From a virus: a stretch of 31,805 nucleotides of DNA. The notes below the pieces were generated by a model that was not told the origin of the DNA, searched no databases, and saw only the letters and a program-made list of their open reading frames with translations. Below are positions 7,675 to 14,219 of this stretch, piece by piece. A program made the position numbers and the translations under genes. The number at the start of each line of letters is the position of its first letter. The first letter of the stretch is position 1. The DNA lies in the IMG/VR virus record IMGVR_UViG_3300005618_000044, positions 1 through 31,805 of that record; one strand, 5' to 3'.

Positions 7675-8078
7675 GTCTCCGCCTCCCCTCCGAGCGCCAA
7701 GGCGCGCCGGGCGATTGCCGCGATGTCGATCAGTTCATGCGCCGACTTCAGCTCGCCGGCATTCACACTTCCGCTGGCAGCGCGCCCGCAAATCTCCTCC
7801 AGCGCCGCCTTGTACCTCGTCGCCTCCTCGCACGAGCAGCGCTCGACGGGGCGGGGCTGCGATGTCGTCATGCCGTGGCCCATGCCTCCGCACATAGACT
7901 CACCGAACGTGTCGAACGCCGGCTCGACGGGGCGCGGGGCCGGGTTCAGCGGAGCGCACGCCTTGGCGCATTCCCGCGTGCACCACGTCTCTTCGCACCA
8001 GCTTCGGAAGTCCGGCCCCGTGCCAGTCCCGCACCACGGCTTGCACGTCCGCCCCGCCTCGGGCTTGTCGGCGGTCAT
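7671..8078 (-). CDS. Leftward operon: Cys-rich hypothetical protein
   Basis: A 135-residue protein with many Cys in the first half (CKPWC, CEETWC, CAKAC, SMC, CSC), then a helical C-terminal half (about 85-135). The cysteines suggest one or two metal sites. Function is unknown. ATGA overlaps on both sides place it firmly in the operon. Confidence 0.55.
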   Translation of the reverse strand: MTADKPEAGRTCKPWCGTGTGPDFRSWCEETWCTRECAKACAPLNPAPRPVEPAFDTFGESMCGGMGHGMTTSQPRPVERCSCEEATRYKAALEEICGRAASGSVNAGELKSAHELIDIAAIARRALALGGEAET

Positions 8079-8398
8079 TCGTCCCTCCCGTCTCGCAGTC
8101 GTTCGCGTCGGTCCAACTCGTCACCCCTGTGTAGACTGTCCGCGCACTCCTCGCAGACGTCGACGTAGAACCCAGGCGAGTCCATTTTCCTTGTCTTGCG
8201 CCGCTCGACGGACGGGCCCTCGCAGTACCAGCAAGGACAAGGCTCGGGCTTATCGGTGGTCAGCCTGTCGTATTCCTTCAGCGCCACGTCGATCCTCCTC
8301 GTCTCGTCGGCCAACTTGCGGTCACCGCGGCACTCGTCGAAGCAGTAGCCGCGACCAGACGTGTTCCCGCACCAGGAGAATCCGTTGACGCAGTTCAC
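8075..8398 (-). CDS. Leftward operon: Cys-rich protein with CxxC knuckles
   Basis: A 107-residue protein with CPCWYC at about 53-58 and CEEC at about 84-87, a likely pair of zinc knuckles, and a charged C-terminus. I chose GTG 8398, which overlaps the previous stop as GTGA, over the longer frame to 8533, which would sit inside the neighbouring gene. Function is unknown. Confidence 0.55.
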   Translation of the reverse strand: MNCVNGFSWCGNTSGRGYCFDECRGDRKLADETRRIDVALKEYDRLTTDKPEPCPCWYCEGPSVERRKTRKMDSPGFYVDVCEECADSLHRGDELDRRERLRDGRDE

Positions 8399-8811
8399 AG
8401 CTGGCCTCGTAGCTTCTCCTGCATTTCCTCGCACAGTTCGTCCACGCGCCTGGCGTCGATGACGGAGCCAGAGTCGCACGACTTCATTGGGCTGGCCGCC
8501 ATCCTGCGCAGCGTCCCAAGCAATTCCAGGCACTCGGCGCGCTCCGCTCGCAGCAGCTCGATTTCGGCCCGCATTCTTTCCAGTTCGCCGAAGTCGCAGT
8601 CACACTCATGATCGACGGCGAGGCGGCATCGTCGCGACGGGTCCTCGCCGTCCAGCTTCTCACACCGCTTGATGTGCCAAGTCTTCCGCAGCCGCTCGTT
8701 TTCATCGGCGAGCGCGACGATGACGCGGTCATCAAGCACACTGCATCCTTCGACGAAACGGCGAGCAGCAGATACTGCCGCCGCAATCTCCTCCTTGCTC
8801 GGCGCGCTCAT
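8395..8811 (-). CDS. Leftward operon: hypothetical coiled-coil protein
   Basis: A 138-residue protein, mostly helical, with a leucine- and glutamate-rich segment (about 80-105) that looks like a short coiled coil and a CDCDFGEL patch before it. Start ATG 8811 overlaps the previous stop. No family is recognised. Confidence 0.58.
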   Translation of the reverse strand: MSAPSKEEIAAAVSAARRFVEGCSVLDDRVIVALADENERLRKTWHIKRCEKLDGEDPSRRCRLAVDHECDCDFGELERMRAEIELLRAERAECLELLGTLRRMAASPMKSCDSGSVIDARRVDELCEEMQEKLRGQL

Positions 8812-9026
8812 GGCTGGCTTCCGCTTTCGATGCACGAGCAAGCGCCTGTCGCAGCCATCCGCCGAATGCACCCGATCGAGTGCTGACCGCCGGAATAGCA
8901 GCACTCCTCGCATTGCGGGCCGTACGGATCAAATTTCTCGATCCCGGGGTATACGCCGCCGCACTCTCCGCTTTCGTATTCCTGCTGTTCGAGAATCGCG
9001 GCCTCGAAATCGACGGGGCGGTACAT
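8808..9026 (-). CDS. Leftward operon: small Cys-rich protein
   Basis: A 72-residue protein with CEECCY near residue 40 and CIRR and CSC further on, so probably metal-binding. Its ATG at 9026 is preceded by GGAGGGAAG at the end of the upstream micro-gene. Function is unknown. Confidence 0.5.
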   Translation of the reverse strand: MYRPVDFEAAILEQQEYESGECGGVYPGIEKFDPYGPQCEECCYSGGQHSIGCIRRMAATGACSCIESGSQP

Positions 9027-9027
9027 C

Positions 9028-9138
9028 TCACTTCCCTCCCATCAGCCAGACGACCAGGCCAAGCGGCCCGGCCAGCAGTCCCCACGCGCCGCACACGATG
9101 ACGGCGAGCTCCAGCGGGCGGATTGGGGTGATCTTCAT
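9028..9138 (-). CDS. Leftward operon: 36-residue membrane micro-protein
   Basis: Read on the minus strand this encodes a 36-residue protein with one hydrophobic helix (LAVIVCGAWGLLAGPLGLVV) and Lys at both ends. It fits exactly between its neighbours: it starts one base after the previous stop, behind a GGAG box, and ends one base before the next start. Small lysogeny-module membrane proteins can alter superinfection or stress responses, but nothing here shows that. Confidence 0.5.
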   Translation of the reverse strand: MKITPIRPLELAVIVCGAWGLLAGPLGLVVWLMGGK

Positions 9139-9139
9139 G

Positions 9140-9895
9140 TCACGCTCCAGAGGGCTCGTTGTCGCACGTCGACGGGTACCGCCGCGCTGCCCGCTCGCAC
9201 AGTTCGTCCGTGAGCGTGCGCCGCTTCTCCAGACGCAGGCCGGTCGCGACGCCGGTGTTCGTTCTCTCGGCGGTCAGGTCGTTCATGCGCATCTTGGTAA
9301 AGCTGTACGTCCCCACCGCCCGCACCTTCTCCTTCGGCCGCTCCGTGCAGTAGCAGACCGGATCGCCCGACAGGTCGCGCAGGTTCATGCGAGCACAGGG
9401 ACACGAATAGGTGGCAGCGGCTGGCATCTCCGGCGGCCTGCGCCCGGGCGCAGTTCCTTCCGATGCTGCCGCTGCCGAATCTTGCTTCGCGATGAGTCGC
9501 TCGACGCCCTTCGTATACGAGTCTTCGACGGCGTAAACGCCCATCGACTCGGCGCAGGCGGGACATGCGGTGCGGGCTCCATTCGCGAATGCCCACGGCG
9601 CTGCGTCGCACCTTGTGCACCGCGAAATCGGCTCCCAGTCATGCGGCCACTTCCGCCACCCAGGCGCCAACCGCCGTTCCGGCTTCCGCTCCGGTAGCTT
9701 CGCGGCGTCAGACGGGGCGGCCTGGTCGACGAGGGTGCGGTTGCTACGAAACCATTCCTCCGTGTCCGCGTCGTCGCCGTCGCCGTCCCATACGATCGGA
9801 TACGGGTCGCCTGGCACCACCTTGGCGACCGTTCGGATCTGCGTGCCTGTCGAGAACCGCATCCCCGGCACAATCTTCACGCTCTTGTCGATCAT
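9140..9895 (-). CDS. First leftward-operon gene; zinc-ribbon hypothetical protein
   Basis: A 251-residue protein of unknown function that opens the leftward operon, head to head with the repressor gene. It has an N-terminal beta-rich part, a central zinc-ribbon pattern CTRCDAAPW ... CPACAE (about 103-128), and a second Cys group CPCAR ... CYC (about 178-196). I chose ATG 9895 because an AAAGGA box lies just upstream on this strand and because longer readings to 10363 would cover the repressor gene. Its promoter must lie within or beyond the 52-base divergent gap. Confidence 0.62.
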   Translation of the reverse strand: MIDKSVKIVPGMRFSTGTQIRTVAKVVPGDPYPIVWDGDGDDADTEEWFRSNRTLVDQAAPSDAAKLPERKPERRLAPGWRKWPHDWEPISRCTRCDAAPWAFANGARTACPACAESMGVYAVEDSYTKGVERLIAKQDSAAAASEGTAPGRRPPEMPAAATYSCPCARMNLRDLSGDPVCYCTERPKEKVRAVGTYSFTKMRMNDLTAERTNTGVATGLRLEKRRTLTDELCERAARRYPSTCDNEPSGA

Positions 9896-9910
9896 GGTCC
9901 GTCCTTTCCC

Positions 9911-9939
9911 TTGACGCGGCCTAGATGGCCGGCGATACC
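9911..9939 (+). promoter_or_regulatory. Candidate promoter of the repressor gene (near-leaderless)
   Basis: TTGACG (9911-9916) and GATACC (9934-9939) are separated by exactly 17 bases. The -35 matches 5 of 6 consensus positions, the -10 only 3 of 6. Transcription would start about 9946-9948, at the GTG of the repressor gene, and no ribosome-binding site precedes that GTG. GGCC-TAGAT-GGCC (9918-9930) lies in the spacer and could bind a protein. Confidence 0.5.
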
Positions 9940-9947
9940 GTTTCCTC

Positions 9948-10382
9948 GTGAGCGACCCGAAGCAGCCCGAGACGATGACCCCGAACCAGCTCCGCGCCCT
10001 TGCCGACAGGTTCGAGCGAGAAGCCGCCGCGCTGACTGCACGTGCGAGGCAGCTCCGAGGCGCGGCCGACACGATCGAGGCGATTCGGGCGATGCCGGTT
10101 GAGGCAGCAACGAATCCGTTGATTGCACGCAACGAATATGGCACGATAGATTCCATGTCGTCCACTGAAATCGTTGCGCCGGTGAAAAAGCGCCGTGGTC
10201 CGCCGTCCGAGGGGCCGATGACCGACCTCGCCCGCGAGCTTGGGTTCGCCTCGATGGCCGAACTCGCCACGGCTCTCAAGGAAAAGGACTCGAACGTGCG
10301 TGCCTGGAACCATCGCGGCGTCCCGGACGCGGCGAAGTCGAAGATCGAGCGGCTCAGGGCCAAGCGGGCGAAGCGAGCCTAG
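9948..10382 (+). CDS. CI-like repressor / small DNA-binding regulator
   Basis: A 144-residue protein. Residues 1-50 are a helical, probably coiled-coil oligomerisation segment. Residues about 90-140 read as a helix-turn-helix of the CI-repressor kind: LGFASMAELATALKEKDSNV then RAWNHRGVPDAAKSKIERL, where W-x-x-R-G-V-P after the recognition helix is typical of phage repressors. It is transcribed away from the leftward operon and is followed by operator-like repeats, as expected for a lysogeny regulator. GTG 9948 has no Shine-Dalgarno sequence and may be leaderless; ATG 9975 is the alternative start. There is no cleavage (S24 peptidase) domain, so induction would not follow the classical RecA route. 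Confidence 0.68.
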   Translation: MSDPKQPETMTPNQLRALADRFEREAAALTARARQLRGAADTIEAIRAMPVEAATNPLIARNEYGTIDSMSSTEIVAPVKKRRGPPSEGPMTDLARELGFASMAELATALKEKDSNVRAWNHRGVPDAAKSKIERLRAKRAKRA

Positions 10383-10456
10383 CGCGTCGCGTCTCCAAAT
10401 CGTTGCAGGTGACGATTTGCATGGACGGCACGCAACGATTAATTTAGATTCGTTGC
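10107..10456 (+). repeat. Six copies of operator-like motif TCGTTGC / GCAACGA
   Basis: GCAACGA occurs at 10107-10113, 10129-10135 and 10432-10438; its complement TCGTTGC at 10171-10177, 10400-10406 and 10450-10456. The last pair forms a perfect inverted repeat with 7-bp arms and 11-base spacing across an AT-rich stretch, directly in front of the first early gene. Another inverted repeat, AAATCG-N10-CGATTT (10397-10418), overlaps the fourth copy. This looks like the binding-site array of the adjacent repressor. Confidence 0.6.
10417..10445 (+). promoter_or_regulatory. Candidate early rightward promoter
   Basis: TTGCAT (10417-10422), 17 bases, then TAATTT (10440-10445); TAGATT at 10445-10450 is an alternative -10. 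It lies in the only AT-rich island of the region and inside the inverted TCGTTGC repeats, so a repressor bound there would cover it. The ATG at 10457 has no ribosome-binding site. Confidence 0.45.
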
Positions 10457-10654
10457 ATGACGATGAACCACGAAGCGGTCGAGTCGGTCTGCGGTTCCGC
10501 CACCTGCTGCCCCGGCGACCGCTGCGCGCCGTGCCGCTTGGCCATCGGCGATTCCTGTGAGGCGTGCGGCGCCCACGGCGAGGTCCTCGGCGGGATGTTC
10601 GAAGAGGTCGTCCTCTGTGCTGGCTGCAAGGCCGCGGAAGAAGGAGGCATCTGA
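10457..10654 (+). CDS. First early gene: small Cys-rich protein
   Basis: A 65-residue protein with several Cys pairs (CCPGDRC, CAPC, CEAC, CAGC), probably binding one or two zinc ions. As the first gene after the operator array it would be expressed at once on derepression, a place often held by Cro-like or host-takeover proteins, but no DNA-binding helix is visible. ATG 10457 follows the last operator copy directly, with no Shine-Dalgarno sequence. Confidence 0.55.
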   Translation: MTMNHEAVESVCGSATCCPGDRCAPCRLAIGDSCEACGAHGEVLGGMFEEVVLCAGCKAAEEGGI

Positions 10655-10956
10655 TGGCACGGTCGTCCTGGTCGGTGAACGCCTCGGTCGCCGCGACGAA
10701 GGCGAAGCACCCGGAGCGGTTCTGCCCCGTCGATCGGTGCCTTTGGCACACCGGCGGCGGCCGATGCCCGCGGCACCCGGACGCCTCGCTTCCCGACACG
10801 CGGCCGCGCGCCACGTATCTCTACCCGAACAGCGACGTGACCATCGAAATGGTCTTCCCGCACGGAACGGAGCCGCCACAGATCACCACGCACCGGTTGT
10901 TCAACAGGAAGGTCATCACGGTCACGCGGGTCGGCGGCGCCCAGGGGGTGTTCTGA
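10654..10956 (+). CDS. Early hypothetical protein
   Basis: A 100-residue protein. The first half carries FCPVDRCLWHTGGGRCPRH, a Cys/His set that could bind zinc. The second half is beta-rich (VTIEMVFPHG ... VITVTRVGG). No family is recognised. Its ATG shares one base with the previous stop (TGATG). Confidence 0.55.
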   Translation: MARSSWSVNASVAATKAKHPERFCPVDRCLWHTGGGRCPRHPDASLPDTRPRATYLYPNSDVTIEMVFPHGTEPPQITTHRLFNRKVITVTRVGGAQGVF

Positions 10957-11141
10957 TGACCGTCGAGCGCGAGTTCGTCGATGGGAACGGCAACCGTTTT
11001 CGCGCTGTGATGACCATCAGGGAGGCGGCGATCGAGAAGGCGATTCTCGTGCTCGCACGGAAAGCCCGTTCAGGCCCTCGACAGATGGCGACGGCTGCTT
11101 GCGGGCTCGTTGAGGTCATCGTGCATCCGGTGAAGCCATGA
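10956..11141 (+). CDS. Early small protein
   Basis: A 61-residue basic protein with an N-terminal beta hairpin (VEREFVDGNGNRFRAVMT) and a helical middle rich in Ala, Lys and Arg. Size and charge would suit a nucleic-acid or protein binder; nothing more specific is visible. It is linked to its neighbours by TGATG and ATGA junctions. Confidence 0.5.
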   Translation: MTVEREFVDGNGNRFRAVMTIREAAIEKAILVLARKARSGPRQMATAACGLVEVIVHPVKP

Positions 11142-11383
11142 CCCGCGCGGTGCCAGTGGTCGTCGAACGCAGCCCAGGCGGCGGTCGTGGCTGGTGGATG
11201 CAGTTCGGCGACGCACGTCACTTCGCGATGCCATGTACCGAGTTCCGCGCGCTCGAATGGGTACGTGCGCGGCTCGAGGCGAGCGGTGCGGAGCGGCCTG
11301 AGCGCGGCCGGGTGCTGCGGCTGCTGATCCGCGAGTTGGACAGGAAGGCGAAGGCCGAGGTCACCGCCGAGGTGCGCGCGTGA
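11138..11383 (+). CDS. Early small protein
   Basis: An 81-residue protein with a beta-rich start (AVPVVVERSPGGGRGWWMQF) and a basic helical end. No family is recognised. Both ends overlap neighbours by 4 nt. Confidence 0.5.
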   Translation: MTRAVPVVVERSPGGGRGWWMQFGDARHFAMPCTEFRALEWVRARLEASGAERPERGRVLRLLIRELDRKAKAEVTAEVRA

Positions 11384-11760
11384 CGACCTGGCAGCGGACG
11401 AGCGTTTGGTTCGGATCCCGACGTGTGAAGGCAATTCGGTGGAAGGAGAGGGCCATGGAGACCGAGGAGAAGTGTTCGACGTGCGACGGGACCAGGGCGG
11501 TTGCCGTCGAGGTGAACGGCGTGAAAGGGATCGACTCGTGCCCCGCGTGCAAGGGGACGGGGAAGCGCGTTCGGCCGGCGAACGACACCAAGCCGAAGCG
11601 CCCGGCCATGCCGCGCCTTGCGCCGCTGGTTGCCTCGCCATCGGAGAGCCTGTCGGCGTGCATCGCTGCATGCGTGGCGAGTTCGTACGGCGAAGTTCGG
11701 CCGCGACAGGTCGACCCGGACGAGGTGACGGTGGTGGCTCGGCTGGGAGGTGCGCGGTGA
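11380..11760 (+). CDS. DnaJ-type zinc-knuckle protein
   Basis: The protein carries CSTCDGT and CPACKGTG, two CxxCxG motifs of the DnaJ central zinc domain, about 20 residues apart. There is no J domain, so it is a free-standing zinc module rather than a chaperone. Two starts are possible. GTG 11380 overlaps the previous stop and gives 126 residues; ATG 11455 has a strong GGAAGGAGAGGGCC leader and gives 101 residues. I consider 11455 the likelier start of the conserved part. The C-terminal half is proline-rich, then helical and then acidic. Confidence 0.55.
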   Translation: MTTWQRTSVWFGSRRVKAIRWKERAMETEEKCSTCDGTRAVAVEVNGVKGIDSCPACKGTGKRVRPANDTKPKRPAMPRLAPLVASPSESLSACIAACVASSYGEVRPRQVDPDEVTVVARLGGAR

Positions 11761-11972
11761 CCGCCTTCGCCGACCTTCCCGCCTCGGCCTTCCGCGCCAG
11801 CCAGGACCCGCCGGACGTCACGCTGATCAAGTCGACACGGCCCGCGACGTGCGCCGTGTGCCGCCAGGACGTGACCGCCTCGATCGTGCTGCCGGACCAA
11901 CGGTCGGTATGCGAGTTCTGCTGCGGCATCGCGCTGCGGGCAATGATCGACGACGCGGCGGTGTGCCGATGA
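11757..11972 (+). CDS. Small zinc-ribbon protein
   Basis: A 71-residue protein with CAVCRQD and CEFCCG about 19 residues apart, a typical four-Cys zinc ribbon. GTG 11757 overlaps the previous stop (GTGA). Function is unknown. Confidence 0.52.
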   Translation: MTAFADLPASAFRASQDPPDVTLIKSTRPATCAVCRQDVTASIVLPDQRSVCEFCCGIALRAMIDDAAVCR

Positions 11973-12298
11973 CAATGACACCTACTGCGCTCCAAAAACT
12001 GCGCGTGTTCGTGCCTCAGCTGGTGATGTACTCGCTGACCGCGGCGGCCGTGACGATTGGGTCGCTGAACGGCGCGAGCAACGTGATTGTCGCAGCCTCC
12101 GTGGTTGCCGGCATCCCAGTTGGGATTCTTACCCTCGTCACGACGTTGGCAAAGGCCATCTCAATTGCCGAAGGCGACTGGTCAGAATTCATCCCAGAAC
12201 GAAGTCGTGCGTGCAAGGGATGCGCTCGGCTATCGCGCGAGAACCGCGAGCTAACCGAGGCCCTGGCAACGCTGCGGCTACCTGAGGAACGACCATGA
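11969..12298 (+). CDS. Two-helix membrane protein
   Basis: A 109-residue protein with two hydrophobic helices (about residues 13-35 and 38-62, the second containing VIVAASVVAGIPVGILTLVT), then a cytosolic or periplasmic tail with a CKGC pair and an acidic end. Its role is unknown; membrane proteins in early phage operons may act in exclusion of other phages. ATGA overlaps at both ends. Confidence 0.55.
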   Translation: MTMTPTALQKLRVFVPQLVMYSLTAAAVTIGSLNGASNVIVAASVVAGIPVGILTLVTTLAKAISIAEGDWSEFIPERSRACKGCARLSRENRELTEALATLRLPEERP

Positions 12299-12426
12299 AA
12301 GCTTACGTACGCCTCATCGGCTCGTGGCTCGGCGTCGACAACCGGACCGCGCTTCTACTGCTAACCGCCGAGGAGGTCGAGTGCCTGGCGGTTGAGGCGC
12401 TGTGCCTAAGGGCGGTGTGGTCGTGA
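12295..12426 (+). CDS. Micro-protein, 43 residues
   Basis: The frame starts at ATG 12295, overlapping the previous stop, and ends overlapping the GTG of the next gene. The product is 43 residues with a Leu-rich amphipathic middle (RTALLLLTAEEVECLAVEAL). It fills an otherwise empty 120-base gap exactly, which is the main evidence for it. Confidence 0.4.
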   Translation: MKAYVRLIGSWLGVDNRTALLLLTAEEVECLAVEALCLRAVWS

Positions 12427-12875
12427 AGTGGCTGACCGTTCTTGCGCTGCATGCCTGCGCGCTCGCCGGCTGCTACGAGAGCCTGCCAGGCGAGGTCTAC
12501 GAACTCCCGGGCCAGGCCGAGGCAACGCGGTCCATCTGGGTCGATTCGTACGGAATGGGCGAGACGCCGCCGCCGACCGTGCGTTGGGTGACAGGCGACG
12601 AGTTGGATCCGACCTGCCCGATGTTCCTCGACGACTGGATCGGCTTCAGGACGTCGCGTGGCTGTCTCGACGGCGACACCAACCCCGACGAGGGCATCGC
12701 TGTTGCCTGGCAACCAGGCCGCGCTCTGTCGTGGACGTCCCTAGCGCACGAGCTGTACCACTGGCGCCAACTCAAGCGCGGCGAGGACTGGCACGCCCAC
12801 CCACCGGAGGCCTACGGGCGCGGCGGGGTGATGGATCAGGCGAACGAAGCCGTGCGCGCGGGAGAACAGCAATGA
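12423..12875 (+). CDS. Lipoprotein with HExxH metalloprotease-like motif
   Basis: A 150-residue protein with a lipoprotein signal ending in a perfect lipobox, LAGC (Cys17). The mature part has a TVRW strand, three Cys that could form a disulfide, and HELYHW at 109-114 followed by GEDWHAHP, giving His109, Glu110 and His113 plus a possible third ligand His124 or His126. This is the gluzincin/minigluzincin-type pattern; it lacks the G-x-x-H extension of the metzincin at 4421-4942. It is probably exported and membrane-anchored, with proteolytic activity likely but unproven. Found in the early region rather than the lysis region, it is a candidate lysogenic-conversion or surface-modifying factor. 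Confidence 0.62.
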   Translation: MKWLTVLALHACALAGCYESLPGEVYELPGQAEATRSIWVDSYGMGETPPPTVRWVTGDELDPTCPMFLDDWIGFRTSRGCLDGDTNPDEGIAVAWQPGRALSWTSLAHELYHWRQLKRGEDWHAHPPEAYGRGGVMDQANEAVRAGEQQ

Positions 12876-13093
12876 CGGACGCGAGCACGGTGCGCTCTCA
12901 GTTGCTGGCGGTGCGCGAGATGCTTGAGATGGCCGCCCGTGGGACCCTCGCGATCCACATCGTCAAGGAATCCGGCTGCTGGACGGTTGAGCTTTGGCGC
13001 GACGGCGAGATCAGAGCCATCGACGGCGGCGTGCGGACCGTCGCCGAGGCGCTGGACCGCGCTGGCAGGTTCATCAGCATGGGGGCGGTGTAG
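12872..13093 (+). CDS. Early small protein
   Basis: A 73-residue protein with an N-terminal helix (STVRSQLLAVREMLEMAARG) followed by three short strands (IHIVKES, WTVELWRDG, EIRAIDGG) and a final helix. The compact alpha-beta-alpha order suggests a small stand-alone fold. No family is recognised. ATGA overlap with the upstream lipoprotein gene. Confidence 0.5.
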   Translation: MTDASTVRSQLLAVREMLEMAARGTLAIHIVKESGCWTVELWRDGEIRAIDGGVRTVAEALDRAGRFISMGAV

Positions 13094-13095
13094 CG

Positions 13096-13374
13096 GTGGC
13101 AATCACGATCATTCTGCCCGACGGGGCGACGTACGTACCGGAACGAAAGGACGAACCAATGACGAACGCTATGAACCTCGCGAATACTGTGGACCAACAG
13201 GCCAATCAGGCCGCCACGTCAGTCGCGCACACGGGCCAACAGGCGCGGACCGTCGCAGTGGTTGCCGCCGAGCTTCAGTACGCGATGGACTACGGGGCGC
13301 GCGTCCCTGCTCTTCGTGCGGAGCTCGATGCGCTGCTCGGTCGCAAGCCGCGCACGAAGAAGGTCGCGCCGTGA
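13096..13374 (+). CDS. Early hypothetical helical protein
   Basis: GTG 13096 gives 92 residues; ATG 13159, behind a better AAAGGA box, gives 71. The common part is helical and Gln/Ala-rich (TVDQQANQAATSVAHTGQQ) with a basic C-terminus. It directly precedes and overlaps the exonuclease gene and may be part of the recombination module, but no motif is recognised. Confidence 0.5.
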   Translation: MAITIILPDGATYVPERKDEPMTNAMNLANTVDQQANQAATSVAHTGQQARTVAVVAAELQYAMDYGARVPALRAELDALLGRKPRTKKVAP

Positions 13375-14210
13375 GCGATGACGCGAGCAAGAACGTGATG
13401 CGGCTGTCGCCCTCGACCGCCAAGATCCTCTTGCGCAAGTCGCCTCTCATTGCCTGGACACGCCATCGCATGGGCGGCGACGTCGAGACGGAGGACACCG
13501 ATTCCATGTTGCGCGGGAAGATCCTTGACCGGATGCTTCTCGGAGTTGGTCCGGAGATTGTGGTCGTCGATGCGAAGGACTGGCGCACGAACGCGGCCAA
13601 GGAGACGCGTGACGCTGCCGAGGCCGCCGGGAAGCTCCCCGTGCTTGTCGGCAAGCTGGACGCGTACAACGAAATCGTGGAGGCGTGGCGGTCGCAACTC
13701 GCAGAGCGCGGATGCCGCATCACGGAGGGGCGCGTACAAAAGCGACTTGAGTGGGAGTCCGAAGGGGTCCCATGTTGCGGGAAGCCCGACTCCGTGCTCG
13801 TCGACGGCCGGTCGGCCATCATCTACGACCTGAAGTCAGTCGAGGACGCGTCCGATGACGCCGTCGTGCGCGCCGTCGTCAACTACGGCTGGGACATCCA
13901 GGCCGCGGCGTACGTCGAGGGTGTCGAGGCGACGTGGCCCGATCTCGCCGGGCGCGTGACGTACGAGATCGTCCCCTGCGAGTCGACCCGAGAGAACGCG
14001 TTTTCGGTGAACGTCAAGCCCATGGGACACACCATGCTCGAACTTGGGGCACGGAAGTGGGCGCGCGCGAAAAGGCTGTGGGGGGAGTGCCTGCGCTCCG
14101 GGAAGTGGCGCGGGTACAGCGGAACGCCCATTGAGGCCACCGCCTGGCAACTCTCCGACGAGATGGAGCGCGAGATGGGCGCGAACGACAACGCAACTGC
14201 ACCGTTCTGA
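13371..14210 (+). CDS. RecE-type PD-(D/E)XK exonuclease
   Basis: A 279-residue protein expected to degrade one strand of double-stranded DNA ends for phage recombination. It opens with LSPSTAKILLRKSPL, the typical start of RecE/DUF3799-like nucleases. The active site is visible: Glu128 (EWESEGV), Asp140 in CGKPDSVLVDG, Asp153-x-Lys155 in IIYDLKS, and the Gln177 ... Tyr181 helix (DIQAAAYVEG). The next gene encodes a Sak4-like ATPase, completing a two-component recombination system. GTG 13371 overlaps the previous stop; the longer frame from 12924 is a shadow upstream of that. Confidence 0.85.
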   Translation: MSDDASKNVMRLSPSTAKILLRKSPLIAWTRHRMGGDVETEDTDSMLRGKILDRMLLGVGPEIVVVDAKDWRTNAAKETRDAAEAAGKLPVLVGKLDAYNEIVEAWRSQLAERGCRITEGRVQKRLEWESEGVPCCGKPDSVLVDGRSAIIYDLKSVEDASDDAVVRAVVNYGWDIQAAAYVEGVEATWPDLAGRVTYEIVPCESTRENAFSVNVKPMGHTMLELGARKWARAKRLWGECLRSGKWRGYSGTPIEATAWQLSDEMEREMGANDNATAPF

Positions 14211-14219
14211 GGAGAGACC

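Noticed and set aside
8669-9697. Long plus-strand frame of 342 codons through the leftward operon
   Set aside because: The minus-strand genes here have ribosome-binding sites and exact 4-nt overlaps; the plus frame is low-complexity Arg/Ser/Pro typical of a high-GC shadow.
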